A stretch of DNA of 64,000 nucleotides from contig NC_083564.1 of NCBI RefSeq assembly GCF_019925205.1, positions 14,852,134 to 14,916,133 of the forward strand, given 5' to 3'. The translations under genes were made by a program, and so were the position numbers. The DNA comes from Metopolophium dirhodum (Eukaryota; Arthropoda; Insecta; Hemiptera; Aphididae). Shown piece after piece: positions 12,946-25,677 of the stretch. The notes below the pieces were generated by a model, which saw only the letters and a list, made by a program, of their open reading frames with translations, had not been told where the DNA came from and did not search any database. Within the stretch, counting starts at the first letter, position 1. Each line of letters starts with the position of its first letter.

Positions 12946-13372
12946 CAAAAAAGTACAAAGTATATTATATAAATCAATAAATCAAAAACAGCAATTAATT
13001 TTTTATTCACATTTCATTTCTCACTATAAATTTTTTTTCTGACCAACTACAACAGTGCTTCTAAACCTTTTTTGTTATAACACCCCCTAAATTTAATGTA
13101 AAACTGTGAAGGCCCCCCCTCAATCAAAATCATTAATTTTTTTTCTTATTCTAATTTTCTATACTAAATTTACATGCACTATTTCACACACATAAATTAT
13201 TAAAATGTAAAGAAAATAATTGTTTTTTAATATATTTTTGAAACATGAAATCTTATAGTTGTATAAAACTTAAGACATATAGGTGTAAACAAAAAATAAT
13301 TGGTAATAACTATAAAGCAATACAAAAATATTCAGTAATAATGTTTATTTGGTTTCAAACAAAGACTAGGTA

Positions 13373-13442
<70 letters not shown>

Positions 13443-13452
13443 GTGATAACTA
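12946..13452. other. Noncoding spacer with a shared 70-bp block
   Basis: The block at about 12956-13025 is repeated almost exactly at about 19770-19838 in the same orientation (AAGTATATTATATAAATCAA and onward). Otherwise nothing is recognised apart from the microsatellite listed separately. Confidence 0.5.
13374..13441 (+). repeat. (AAT)n microsatellite
   Basis: About 22 uninterrupted AAT/TAA trinucleotides. Confidence 0.95.
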
Positions 13453-13566
13453 TTAATGTAACGGTTGGGCTTGCATATTTTCGAATAACATATTTATGTC
13501 AGGTGTGATGTTTGAAACTGAAATACGCAAGTTTGCTTCTAAAGACTGTTGTAAAATGCATAATCT
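13453..13566 (+). repeat. Direct repeat B, copy 1
   Basis: Begins TGTAACGGTTGGGCTTGCAT and matches 19231-19335 (GTGTAACGGTTGGGCTGCAT...) in the same orientation. The two copies bracket a family R repeat that itself contains the full hAT element. Confidence 0.75.
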
Positions 13567-13684
13567 ATGTTAATTTTACAATGATGTGTGTTTTTTTTTA
13601 TTAATTTTTTTTTGTGTCTGTCATCACATTTTAGGACAGTAAAAGTGCTTGGATTTTTTTCAACAGTACCTTTTCTGATAGGAA
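13567..13684 (-). repeat. Family R repeat, left half (split by hAT)
   Basis: This is the reverse complement of 57145-57255: the string GTGTCTGTCATCAC, then ACAGTAAAAGTGCTTGGATT, then TTTTCTGATA. It is interrupted exactly at the hAT insertion and resumes at 18911. Confidence 0.8.
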
Positions 13685-14130
13685 CAGTGGCGCCGATCCA
13701 TTTATAAACATCTGGGGTAAAACCAAAAACCTATTTTATACCCACCCACCCAAAAAAAATTTCTCACTACGCTCGACAGTACAGGCATAATAATTTAATT
13801 ATAATTTAATTATTTTAGGTATAAGAAACATTTTTTTTTATACTATACTGTACATAAAAATATAAAAAACATAGTTCAGAAATTAATATCTTACCTACGT
13901 CGTAGGTGGTAGGATAACTGACAAATACTTAACTACAATAAAAAAATTAAACAACTAACTGCTGCTATGTATAATATTAAATATGAAGCACTAAGTTGTT
14001 ATTGTATTTTGGTATGCTCCAGTAATTTTTAAGTAAATATTTAATAAATACCTATGTATTTCTCAAAATAGTAAAAATAAAAATTATATGTAATACAAAA
14101 ATGATTATAAATAAAATATATATAAAGAAA

Positions 14131-17100
14131 TTAAGTTAATATTTTTAACAGTTTATTACTGTTTTTAGCAAAATTATTAATCACATTGTCTGTATTAATT
14201 GGAACATCCTGTTCGCATGCAATGCGCATAAGTCCCTCCAATCTCGACTCAGCCATTGTAGACCGCAATCTTGTTTTTATAATTTTAAGCTTCGAGAAAC
14301 TACGTTCAGTAGAAGCACTGGACACAGGTAGCGTCACAGCGATTTTTAATAACATATAAATATTAGGCAGTGTAAACCTTATATTTGAGCTGCAAAATAA
14401 TTTAAACATATATATAAGGGAACTGCTGTTTGTACATTCTTCGATGGGACATTGAGAAATTAATTCTTCATCAGACTCGGAAATGTGCGATTCAAAATCT
14501 GAAGAATTGGTTGATTCATTATCCTCATCCTTATGAAGATATTTAGTTAAATTTATTGTTTTTTCTAAATTTGAAAAACAATCAATAAGCCATAAATATT
14601 CTGTATTTAATGCTTCTGCATTTAAAAATGTTGAATATATCGACGCTATGCCTTCAAATGCATCACAAGGTATTTTGTTAGTATCCATTTTTATTTCTAA
14701 AATTCTTTTTTTTGTAATAAGGGATAAATCTTTAAAAATAGATATAGTGTCATGGTTAAATTTCTGATCAATCTGACTGCATATGATATCAAGCACCGTG
14801 TAAAAAGTGTGATATTTAAAATTAGTCAGAGGGTCAGATGTTGGTTCATCGGTTGCTTTCTCCCCGGGCATTATTTTTCTTTTTCTTGACCGTTTTTGTG
14901 GTAAAGGAGTAAAATTTTCATCCAGATGATTTTGAATAAATTGCTTCACTTCGATGACAATTGAATTAAATTCATTGCGAATATTTAATAATTGACCTCT
15001 TTTTGATGTTATCATTGATGATGCAGTGATAAGATCTATATCAATCGCTTGAAATGTTTTGCTTAATGGATCTAGTACAGAAAATATTTTTTTAAATAAA
15101 AAACATGTATAAAGAAATCTTTCAGATTGAAAATATAAAAGAAATGACGATGCATCTGATGAAGCTTCTGATTTCCAAAGATCTTCCAGTGTATCAACTA
15201 ACGATGCCCAAGTCAGTAAAACTGTATTAAGAGCTGTAGAATGGCTACTCCACCTAGTAGTAGTTACACGTTTCAAACGACGAACCGGCAAGTTAGGGTT
15301 TCGGATTTTTTGATTTTGTTCAAAAAGGAATACACGGTTTTTACTGCTACATACAAAGTCAAAAACTCTTCCTAAAATTCCAAAAAAATCAACTGCTTCA
15401 AGGCAACTTGCAACACCTTGTTCAACAACCAAATTTAAACGGTGAGCCCAACACCAAATATAAACTGCATGAGGATTTTCACTTTTTACTTTTGCCTGTA
15501 AACTATTGTACTCACCCCTCATATTGGCGGCACCGTCATATGATTGACCTATTAGGTTTTTTTTCCAATTAAGATTGGTTTTATTGAAAACATTAAGGAA
15601 AATATTGAATAGTGTTTCACTTTTAGTAGAGGCAGTAGAACACATTGCGAGTAAACGTTCATATATCATACCATTACTTTCATCAACAAAACGCACTATG
15701 AAAGAAACTTGTTCTTGTCTTGAGATGTCAAATGTTGTATCAATAGATATGCTGAAAACACAAGCAGTTTCAACTTTTTGTGTGAATGAATTGAAAATTG
15801 AATTTGAAATAGCATCGATTAACTGGTTTTGTCGTTGCCAGGATATTAAAGATGTAACAGATTTCCCCTTCTTTTTTAAACAAGTAATGTAAGACGATAA
15901 TACAGGTGAATATTCAGCTAATAAAATAACCATATCTTTAAAGTTTCCACGAATAGAATCCGTCCACTTTTCTTTATGACCTCTAAATGCAAGTCCATGT
16001 TTAGCTAAAAATAGCGAAATATCTATTAGTTGTTTTACAACTACTCTGTTGGTTTGAACCTCCATTTTCTTTTTTTCTTCTAACGCTGGTAATAATGGTG
16101 AACAATGTTCATGTATAGTAGCATCAATTGAGGCGGCTATGTGTATAGTTGAAGTTTCATGGGAAGTTAATAAATGGTTACCATCTTTCCAACGAGAAGT
16201 ACCATCAATAGTCCATGCCTTCTTAGGAGATTTACCAAACAACATACAATAAATGCAAAATATTTTATCAGCTGATATTGAATACGATAACCATTTACGG
16301 AATCCCATTGACCCATCAGGCAAAGTTTTAGTGTACCATTGAGCACGGAAACTGTATTTGTTTGTTCTTGGGAATTGTCGGAGTGGCATCTGCTGAGTAG
16401 TTGGTTGACAAGGACCCAAACATAAAATATACTTCTTCTGTTCAAAACTTAATTTTGTAATGGTATTAGAAAATCTTACAGGATCATTATCTACCATTGA
16501 GTCAACTTGTCCTATTATCAAAATAGTTAATTATATATAGTTGGATCAGGAAACTATAATAAATTTACATTTTACTCAATTATTACCTGCCGATGAAGCC
16601 AATTCACAGTTTACTATATTTTTCTCAGGAGAAAAAAAACTAGGAATAGTATCTGTGACATTAGTTTGTCCCAAATCCTCATCTTGATTTTCAACATCAA
16701 CAGTAGAAACACCAATATCTTTAAAAAAAAAAAAAAAATTAAGATCAGAAAACTATAATTTATATTATACTAAATTATTACCTGCCGATGAAGCCAATTC
16801 ACAGTTTACTATATTTTCCTCAGGAGGAAAAAAACTAAGAATAATATGTGTAGTATCTGTGGCATTCATTTGTCCCAAATCCTCGGCTTGGTTTTCAATA
16901 TCAACAGTAGAAACACCAATATCTTAAAAAAAAAAAAATTTAAGGTCAAAAAACTATAATTTATATTGTACTAAATTATTACCTGCCGATGAAGCCAATT
17001 CACAGTTTGCTATATTTTCCTCAGGAGGAAAAAAACTAGGATTAATATGTGTAGTATCTTTGACATTCATTTTTCCCAAATCCTCAGCTTGGTTTTCAAT

Positions 17101-18147
17101 ATCAACAGTAGGAACACCAATATCTTAAATAAAAAAAAATTCAATATTGTCAAATGTGATGCGTTTTGCAATACATTTAGTAGAAGTTTCAAGTTGTTGA
17201 TATTTATTTTAAGTTTGTTATAAAATGATATTTTATTATGCAATACAGGGAGTATTAGAATTAATTTTAAAGCTGGAAGTGTTAATTTTTTTTTTTTTTT
17301 AAAGTTTAATTGTTTATTAAGATTTGTATTTATAACTTATTAAAAATTTGTTGATATTAGTTTTTAATTTGTTATAAATTGGTATTTTTTATGCAATATA
17401 AGGAGTATTCATCTTTTAAATACAAACAAATTGGGTAACTGCACCAAAACAAAAAAATTGTAAAATTTTTTAATAATAAAAAATAAAGTAATTTGAATAT
17501 GCCTATATGTTTCTTAGATACCCAAAAGTATTCAATAAAAGTTTCAAAGTCCTAACTCAAATACTTTTTTTATATACAGAAATAATCAAATGATATACAA
17601 AATTTGGTCCAAAGTCACCCCATGTTACGGTGCATAATAAATAATAAGTACTTTATAACCACTAATCATAATTATTTGAACTGATATTACTTACAATAAT
17701 AAAATAATTATATTCTTTTTACATTAAAATTAATTTGTTAACAGTTAAAAAACCGATATCACTCTAATACTCTATCAGACTTATTTAGTAAAAGGTTTGG
17801 ATTAGTCAGTAGTCTAAACATATACCTAATAATTAATAAGTATATCTTATTCTCAAGCTTTAGATACCTTTATATTTATTATCATTTCAAAATACTGAAA
17901 ATAGTATATCTATGTGTATTTTTAAAAGTAATTCTAAGTTAAAACTAGATAATTACTAAATTGTATTTATTAATATTAGTAAACACTTACCTTTGGAACA
18001 TGATGGTTTAGAAAAATACTTGGTAATTTTTATTTTTTCAGTTTTTTCAGTCATTTTAATTTTTTTACAACTTTTAATATGACGCGTCCAATTAGTAGTA
18101 TTTAAATTCCCCTTTCTTTTTCCACATACACACATACTCGTATCCAT
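14131..18147 (-). CDS. hAT transposase, ZMYM1-like, five exons
   Basis: Exons on the minus strand: 18147-17991, 17123-16983, 16922-16782, 16718-16587 and 16511-14131. Every junction is GT-AG, and the lengths sum to 984 codons including the stop, so the frame is continuous (about 983 aa). Exon 1 starts at the ATG at 18147 and holds a small Cys/His cluster (CVCGKRKGNLNTTNWTRHIK) and a basic KITKYFSK segment. Exon 5 has a TTF-type zinc finger region (FCIYCMLFG), a DUF4371-type core with IDTTFD and SYDGAANMRG, the RWSSH box, and the C-terminal hAT dimerisation motif (SSASTERSFSKLKIIKTRLR). It should be nuclear, catalysing excision and 8-bp-TSD insertion. A TTG-initiated reading of exon 5 alone (from 16521) would be wrong, because that TTG lies in the intron. 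Confidence 0.93.
16587..17123 (-). repeat. Tandemly triplicated transposase exon
   Basis: Three consecutive exons of 141, 141 and 132 nt encode near-identical modules beginning DIGV.TVD and ending NCELASSA. They are separated by near-identical introns of 60 and 63 bp. All are phase 1-1, so loss or gain of a copy keeps the frame. The third copy lacks 9 nt. Confidence 0.95.
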
Positions 18148-18910
18148 AATAGTTAATAATTAATAAAAATAAATTGTTTTATTAAAAAATAACAACTAAT
18201 TAATACACTTGTATATTAATAATTATATACTTATATTACTCAATAACGTGGTAGTACAAAAATATAAAAAATACATCACATTCACATCAAGACTAGCGCT
18301 AAGCTCATAATATTGATAGACCGATAGACGTCAATAATTGATAATGGATCTATCTATTCAATAATGTTCGAGTGACGACTAATAACAATAAAAGTAGATA
18401 TAAATAGCACACAACGGTAAAATTTCCCAAGCAGCCGCCCGCCTGACGCCTGTATGATAACGTTTGGATGGATATCGGCAATACTGAGAATATACCTAAC
18501 CTAACCTAACCGTGGTAAGTGATTTATGTCGTTATGATATTATATATATATTTAACATATTTAAACCACAACGAGCGCTAGTGATTGCGGGCCCTCAGCT
18601 GTTTCAAATAGTTGGTTCACCAGTCATCGTAAAGTACTATTCGTTATAGGCCGATGTTTAACCTGTATATCTTAAATCGTGCTGCCGATTAAGCTACGGT
18701 TTATCATGTTTATCTGTTTTAGCGTGGTGACACAAAGCTTGTATAAATAATATAAATATTATACTACATTGACGACCTAAAATCTAGGTATAGGCGTATA
18801 CGGTATACCTTATTTTAGTTGTCCATTATGTACAGGTCAGCCACCCACCCACCCACCCATTAAACCACTGGGGTATTTACCCCACTAGATAGTCGTGTTC
18901 AGCGCCACTG

Positions 18911-19225
18911 GATAGGAAAGTGAATCTAGTTGTACTTTGGGGGGGGGGGGGGGGGTGGTCAAAAGTTAGGTTAGGTAATTTCCCAGTAGTTTTCAATAGT
19001 GACGTGAAATACAAAAGAAAAATTAAGGAAAAACGGGAATTTTTACGCAAAATCTGTTTTCTAGAAAATCGATTTTGGTTTTTGGTGTAACTCTAAAACA
19101 AATGACCGTAGGTACGTGAAATTTTGACTGAATGTTTATATTAGTATTTTCTATACACCATAACATTTTCCAAATATTTTGACTTATTTTGAGGTATTTA
19201 CGGACATTTTCCGTTTCCATTTTCT
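18911..19225 (-). repeat. Family R repeat, right half (split by hAT)
   Basis: Continues the reverse-complement match to 57150 down to about 56870, including a G-run at 18941-18956 that replaces the shorter C-run of the other copy. The frame at 19023-19220 is repeat sequence, not a gene. Confidence 0.8.
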
Positions 19226-19230
19226 TTAGT

Positions 19231-19335
19231 GTAACGGTTGGGCTGCATATTTTCGCATAACATAATTATGTCAGATGATTGAAACTGAAATACACAAGTT
19301 TGCTTCTAAAGACTGTTGTGAAATGCATAACCTAA
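19231..19335 (+). repeat. Direct repeat B, copy 2
   Basis: Partner of 13453-13566 in the same orientation, flanking the R repeat plus hAT composite. Confidence 0.75.
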
Positions 19336-20718
19336 AATTTATTTTAATCTTTATAATTTGAAGTTGTGAAAATGCAGTTTTAAAAAGATATGTCGATGCA
19401 AAAGGATTAATGTAAAGCCGCTTTCGAAATTAGAGTAAACTCTTGCTGTCGTCTTAATCAAAATTCAGTAAGTTCGTTTTCATAAATTCGGTTTCAAGAG
19501 TTGAGTTGAGTCTTCTCTAATTTCAATTAATTGCTCTTTTGCGGCTTATGAAATATGTTCGTATTTCGAAGAAATAGAAAATAGTCTTTTTACCCAACAG
19601 TGTTCATTATTCTTATTTAAATTTGGAAAATATTCTTACTACAGAACGGTACTATCTAGTATCTACTATCTAGTTATCTTATCGTTGTACTGTAGTAGCG
19701 CCGAATGAAATTAAAACTGGCAGAAAATTAAGCAAAAGTCTAACACAATAAGCAACACAAATTTATGACAAAGTATATTATATAAATCAATAAATCAAAA
19801 ACAGCAATTAATTTTTTATTCTCATTTCACGTCTCACTAGGAATCTATAATATGTCCAACGAGAGAACGGGCCATGCGCTGACCAAAACTAGTAGTACGT
19901 GGGCTCAGAACTAAAAGGTGGTATATCAAAATATCAAATTGTTCAGGAGAGCCATTTTAAACTATTTTCCAACTGAAACGGTATTATCTTTTTTCGTAAT
20001 AAATGATTTTTAATGATCTAATGAATCAAATCTAAAAATTCACAAAGTTGTTCTGCGTTAACTACAATCATTTGTTTTTTTTTAATCAAAACTTAACGTA
20101 AAAAAAAAAACAAAATTTTAAGAAATTTCTGGTAAGGACCAAAAAGTTCTTCACATAGAACCTTTTGGTTATTAATATAATTTTTTTCCCTTAATTAGAA
20201 CTGTTTCGTTCTGAATTAAATGTGTGTTTTTACTAAGACATTACCAACCCCAAAATAATAAATAATGTGCCATTGGCTTTTCGTTTGTAATCCCTATTTC
20301 AAGGCAGAAATTTGGGAGGGGGTCAAGGATTAAAGGTTCAACCACACCCTCCCCCGCGAAGTTTTCTCAGATTATGTAATCTTGTAAATAATTAAACATC
20401 AAAAATTATATATGGTTTTAATTTTCATACCCCCCCCCCTTCCCAACTCACCACTAAAATTTGTCCTGAGTCCATTCCTTCTTAATTTATAATTTACAAT
20501 TTTTTTTATAGAAATCTCTCCTTTGCTGATAAATGTACAATAATTAATAATATTTTACCATCATATTATTATTGTATGGTAGCAGGGACGTATTAAGGGA
20601 CAATGTATGGGGCAGCAAACATAAATATGACGCCCCGAATTCAGTATACGCCATTTTTACATGTAAATAACCAAAAAAAAATTTTATCGAACAAACATTA
20701 TACAATATAATTACAAAA
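19336..20718. other. No gene recognised
   Basis: AT-rich. It contains the second copy of the 70-bp block shared with 12956 (at about 19770-19838) and a short C-run near 20432. No ORF or TIR pair is supported. Confidence 0.45.
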
Positions 20719-20943
20719 AAGGTGAATAAGTGGATGTCGCTCTGCTGTACAGTAGGTTACAAGTGGGTCATTGTAATGGATGGTGTTAAATTTGAATTCA
20801 ATGATATAATATCATTGTATAAGAAAAACGATTCTGAGCGAAAACGGTCAGTCAGCCTATTATATTACCAAGTATATTTGATGATATTATTGTGAATAAA
20901 GTAATTTATATATAACCTATTTACGTGGAGCCTTGGTTTAAAT
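20719..20943 (+). repeat. Family R repeat, 5' part
   Basis: Begins GGTGAATAAGTGGATGTCGC, matches the other R copies closely (for example 41886-42262 reversed), and stops abruptly where the hAT scrap begins. Confidence 0.85.
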
Positions 20944-21125
20944 GTTCAATCCAATAGCGTCAAGGAAGATGTTTTGTCTTGTGAAAGTGTTGATGGAAGG
21001 TAATTTTTAATTCTTCTGAGGACAGAGATCCATGCGTTGGAGCATGGCATACATGCATATATCCTTAAGACAATTAAAACATTGGGAAAAGTTAATTCCA
21101 AATGGGAATTGAATAATTTTGTAAA
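20944..21125 (-). pseudogene. hAT transposase C-terminal scrap
   Basis: The minus-strand reading gives ELTFPNVLIVLRIYACMPCS, then ISVLRRIKNYLPSTLSQDK and SSLTLLD. This matches the hAT dimerisation domain pattern (xSVLRRIKxYLRSTMSQxRLxxLxLL). The conserved S-x-x-E-R is altered to SNAWIS. Nothing upstream of the dimerisation region remains, and the family is different from the intact hAT at 13.7-18.9 kb. Confidence 0.8.
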
Positions 21126-22276
21126 AAAACCGTTCATTGGCGCAAATAGGGGAGGCTTGGGGGGGACTTCGTCCCCCCTAATATCTGTCAAGTCCCCCCA
21201 GTTCAAAATCTAGTAATTAGTACTATTTTTTATATTCTGTGGTACTAAGCAATATGGCTATGGAGAGGCCCCCCTGGCTTCAGTCCCCCCAAAAAATTTA
21301 GGTACAACGGTACATGATGGCAATATCGTATGCGGGCATCTCGGTGTCCCGGAGGCTATAACATATCAATAAATGTAGTGAATAGTGATAATATAAAAAA
21401 TAGTACGATTAGTACGTATAGGTAGTAGGTATTAGGTATTACGAAAACAAGGTCCATAAACAGAGTTCTCTCACAATAAGTACATAATTGTTCTAATATT
21501 AGATTCCATTACGATTTTAGATATTCCAACAATTGACATCGTAAATTCGTAAACTAAAATAATTAATATCTATTTTACTAAATATTTGTTTTTTATTATA
21601 GTACAAACGACATTATCGACTTTTTTTGCCGCCTCTAAATATTTGGCCACTCCTGCCACCTTGAGCAACTGCTCCTTTTGTCCCCCCCCCTCTTGATGCC
21701 CCACTGTATGGTTGATACAATGAATGAGATAGTACTTTTTGGTTATCACTATATTATTTTATCGTGTAGATTGAACCTTTTGGTTTTCACATAAGAACCA
21801 AAAGGTGCTATTTAGATCGCTAGCAAAAAAACCAAAGTGTAAATTTGACCGATTTACCACCTTATAGTTCTGGATAACTCCTTAAATAATCAACCTACAA
21901 AGTTGGATGTGAGCTTGGATTATAGACCATTGACTAATAAACTCATTTATATCAAAAAGTGGATTTACGAAAAAATTGATTTAGCACTTTTTGGTTCTGA
22001 GGCCACGAGTAGATGCATGGATTGCATCCCCATTCCACACGCTGACGCAACAGACTAACAACTGATCATGTAGAGGGGGAAAACCCGTGCGGTTTATGTG
22101 CAGACTGTAGAAACAGCAAATCAACACGTTGGATAGCTTAGATAATATATAATGGATAGACCCTTATGAAGGATTTGTTCCCAGTTCGCCGACTCCCAAT
22201 GCGCTGACACCTAGTATTTGCCTAAAAAACCTATTCGCCGACAATTATGATAATAGTATAATACCTATCTTATTAA
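21126..22276. other. No gene; G/C-run inverted motif
   Basis: A short palindrome GGGGGGACTTCGTCCCCCC lies near 21161-21179. Related CCCCCCxGGCTTCAGTCCCCCC-like strings at about 21270-21290 may be ends of a small MITE, but no TSD is convincing. The rest is unassigned. Confidence 0.4.
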
Positions 22277-23476
22277 CGGGCGGTACTCTTTTCGCCCAAA
22301 TATTTTAAAACTACTTTCCCTTTTTGCCCAAGAATATTATATAGCACTTTTCAGCCACATTTTTATAATACACACTTTGGGAAACACTATATATACATCC
22401 TATATCTACAATGGGCCGCTCAATATTTTAATCTTATCTTTATAATATTTGGAAACTATATAAGTATATAATAGTATATAAATATAAAGTTGATTTTGAA
22501 TTAGCTATTCATAAAGCTATAGAAAATGTCTGGCCGAATACAACAATAATTGGATGTCGGTTTCACTTAACTCAATCATGGTGGAGAAATATTCAAAAGT
22601 GTGGTTTAACTTCTTTCTATAAAGACGAATCTTCAGAAATTGGTAAGTGGATACAGTATACATTTGGTTTAGTATTTTTAAATCCAGATGAAGTGTCAAA
22701 TTGTTTCGTTGAAGACCTACTATCTGACTGTCCAGTAAATGACAAACTAACAAATTACTGTGACTATTTAACCGATACTTACATATCTGAAGATAGTTTA
22801 TTTCCACCGAGTATTTGCAGGGCATCTAATACGTCGGAATTAATAAGAACAACCAACGCGTGTGAATCTTTTCATTCTTTTTTTGACAAAAGTTTTAATC
22901 ATATTTCTCCACCAATAAGTGCCTGGTTAAGTGTTATAAATTAAATTCAAACCAAGGTCTACATACAATTAAATAGTATTCATTTACAAAGGTGTCCCAA
23001 AGATAAAAAAATTATAGATCGACAGCGAAAAAATGAGGAAAAAATACAGCAATATAAAGCAGGAACAATAATTAATCGGTATGATTTGATTAAATCAGTG
23101 TCATTTAACTATTCTATCTAATACTACAATACTAACAAATAGGTAATAATATTTTGACGATTTATATTTTTGATAAAAACTTACTTATTACATAATATAA
23201 AAATTCTATAAATGTGCAATTAACAAACACAATACATTTTTGGTGTGTAATAAAAGCCACCTCCTCGTGGTACTCTCTGGGTAATGCTAAATGGCTATAT
23301 AAAACTAATTTACCTAAATAAATAATTTAAATATAACAAATTTATTATTATGTTAGATATAATTTAAAGTAAGTGTTTTCCAAAGTGTGTGTTATAAAAA
23401 TGTGGGTGAAAAGTGCTATATAATATTCTTGGGCGAAAAGCGAAAGGTCATTGTTGGGCGAACGGGGTCTTACCCG
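22277..23476. mobile_element. Mutator-like element remnant with long TIRs
   Basis: About 115 bp at the left end (22277-22390) is inverted at the right end (23360-23476), with shared strings such as CGCCCAAGAATATTATATAG and CACACTTTGG. The 7-bp sequence TTATTAA directly flanks both ends (22270-22276 and 23477-23483); MULEs usually give 8-10 bp, so the TSD call is tentative. The interior holds a MULE transposase fragment. Confidence 0.75.
22486..22944 (+). pseudogene. MULE transposase fragment
   Basis: The + reading includes DFELAIHKAIENVWPN, then IIGCRFHLTQSWWRNIQ, which is the acidic residue plus C-x-FH block of MULE/FLYWCH-type transposases. It ends with TNACESFHSFFDKSF, the usual N-x-x-ESxHxxF motif, and a stop at 22942. 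The N-terminal third, including the first catalytic Asp region, is missing, so this internally deleted copy is dead. Confidence 0.82.
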
Positions 23477-25390
23477 TTATTAACATGCTACAAGTTTCTA
23501 CTTTCTCGGCATTGCATTCACGGTTTAAGATATACAGGTTAAACATCGGCCTATAACGAAACAGCTGAGGGCCCAGAATCACTAGCGCACCACGGCTATC
23601 TGCTTTTGATACCAATATTACCTATACTATTATAGTATTATTGAATCTTTAAATTTGTCTTCAAGGTGCGCTATTGCCTATTAGTACTGGGAACAGCTGT
23701 TTCAGATAGTTAGTTCACCGGTCAAATTATGGGAGTTCGATACGCAACCTGTATATCTTAAATTGCAATTAAGCAACTATAAGGTACTAGGTATCTAGTA
23801 TCTATAATTATCTTATCGTTATTGTTATACCTTTCAGCTATCACACGATTATTGACGTCGATCAATATACTATACATAAATAGGTAATAATACATTTTTA
23901 AATATGTATAACGTTAAAAAATGTAAAAAAATTATCATGGCTATAGCGCAAAAAGAGTCAGAATAGTTTGAAAATTTTACCAAGTATGGAGAATTCTAAT
24001 ACTTGAATAATTTTATACTGGTATCATTCACGTTATTATAATATTTACATTACCCACAGTACTAATAGTAAATATTCTTAATGTTTAATTAAGATATACA
24101 TACAACCAAATAAGGTATAACTTGAGGCTGAGCATTAAAGTGTTAAAAAGTTAAGTTACTATTTAGTAATGTATTTATTATTACTGATCAGCCATGATAT
24201 CTTAGTGTAATTTGACAAATACATATATTAATTCACCAAAATTAAACTTAATAAATTAGGCAAATAAAATAAATAATGTTACCTACTATAATTAATAATA
24301 ACTGTGCATAATTAACAAAATAAATATAAATGTGTAAAATACAATTCTTAACAATTATTTGTTATAATTTGAATAATATAGGGTGCTCAGTCGATCATCT
24401 GGATTATCCATACCACGATCAGTGCTGTGAAAAGCAATTGCAAAAGGAATGTAAGATCTTTTGGAAGGAGTGAGAACTCAATACACGCATCGAGATAAGA
24501 GCATCAATGTATCCGGCCTATAGCATAAATAGCTATTAATTTTTGCAAGAATAAGGAGTTAGTTTTCAAACGTATTACAACCTGATTTGTAAAGGCTAAA
24601 ATTAAATATTAAATTTAATTACTTGGCTTCTTCATATCTTTTGGTGCTGAAAATGTAAATGAATTTATTATTTTCTAAAGTACAACAGATAACACATTTA
24701 TTTTTACTCACTAGCTGGTATATTATGTGTACACTGGGTACGATTCTTCTCGACTTCTGAGGTTAACATAAAGGTTAATTACATATTTATATTATGAAAC
24801 TGATACATATTTAGTATTTACTAAGAAATAACGAAGTTAGATATAAATGATTTAAATTTTGACATTTAGTATTTATAAGTGGAACTTGTTATGTATTTCA
24901 AAAATTTAAGCCCCTAAGTATACACTTACGTTTTACTTTCGCCTCGGGGTCTGCAAAGTATAATAATATTATATTATCTTGACAGTATAACCTGACAATG
25001 TACTGCTCGCATAATCTAGTCTCACGAGGAACGTCGTACGGGATGGCTATAATATATTACAGTCGAACGTGTACTGACTGTCTCAATGGCTGATCAACGT
25101 AAAGCCTAAACAATGATAGACAAGCTTTGTGGTAAGTGTGCGCTAAGAAAGCATTTTCCAAAATTCTCATTTTAAACTGGCATTTGCACAATTATTTTGA
25201 GATTCAAGATTCAAGATGAAATTTGAATTTTGATTCTATTTTATTTTATTTTTACGAATTTATTAGGTATTTAATGTATTTAATGTTGCATCACAGTACT
25301 ATACATTTATACAGAATAATTTAAATAAAAAGTGATTTAATAACTTTTAATGATTGACGTTTTAGATAAAATTATATCCTATTATCATAT
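23477..25390. other. No gene recognised
   Basis: Short segments around 23510-23580 (reversed) and 23690-23780 resemble 18590-18680 inside the hAT element (strings such as CAGCTGTTTC and CCTGTATATCTTAAAT). Otherwise unassigned AT-rich sequence up to the copia insertion. Confidence 0.45.
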
Positions 25391-25662
25391 TGTTGGAATT
25401 ATAAACAAAACACCCTATATAATGTAGTGTATAAGTAATATATTCACCCTGTAGTTCATCAGACGCTGACTATACATTTTTATATACTACAGCATATTAT
25501 ATGTCCTGCGTAGTGTAGCCGGGTATACATAGTTAGTCGTTGATTTATATTACGCCTCGTAACACTATTGTACATCGTATCATTATACTTATTATTATAT
25601 TATATATATCCGATTATATTATTATTTACCTTTTAACTTCTGTATATCTGTGTACTTCAACA
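25391..25662 (+). repeat. Copia 5' LTR
   Basis: Starts TGTTGGAATT and ends TACTTCAACA, immediately followed by the primer-binding site. It would carry the promoter of the element. Confidence 0.95.
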
Positions 25663-25677
25663 GGTTATGGGCCCAGA
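25663..25677 (+). promoter_or_regulatory. Copia primer-binding site
   Basis: GGTTATGGGCCCAGA directly abuts the LTR. This resembles the Drosophila copia PBS, which pairs with an internal (half-molecule) segment of initiator tRNA-Met rather than its 3' end. Confidence 0.8.

Larger units (their letters stand above)
13685..18910 (-). mobile_element. Complete autonomous-looking hAT transposon (5226 bp)
   Basis: The termini are inverted: the left starts CAGTGGCGCCGATCC and the right, reverse complemented, starts CAGTGGCGCTGAACAC. The classic hAT duplication GATAGGAA is perfect at 13677-13684 and 18911-18918. An uninterrupted paralogous target is visible in the family R copy near 57150, where GATAGGAA occurs once (reverse complement TTCCTATC). 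The element carries one intact spliced transposase gene on the minus strand. Perfect TSD plus open reading frame argue for recent insertion. Confidence 0.95.

Noticed and set aside
18494..18510. CCTAACCTAACCTAACC, resembling insect telomere repeat (TTAGG)n
   Set aside because: Only about three units inside a hAT element; too short to indicate telomeric DNA.
22517..22825. 102-codon minus frame
   Set aside because: Antisense to the MULE fragment, which has recognisable motifs on +.
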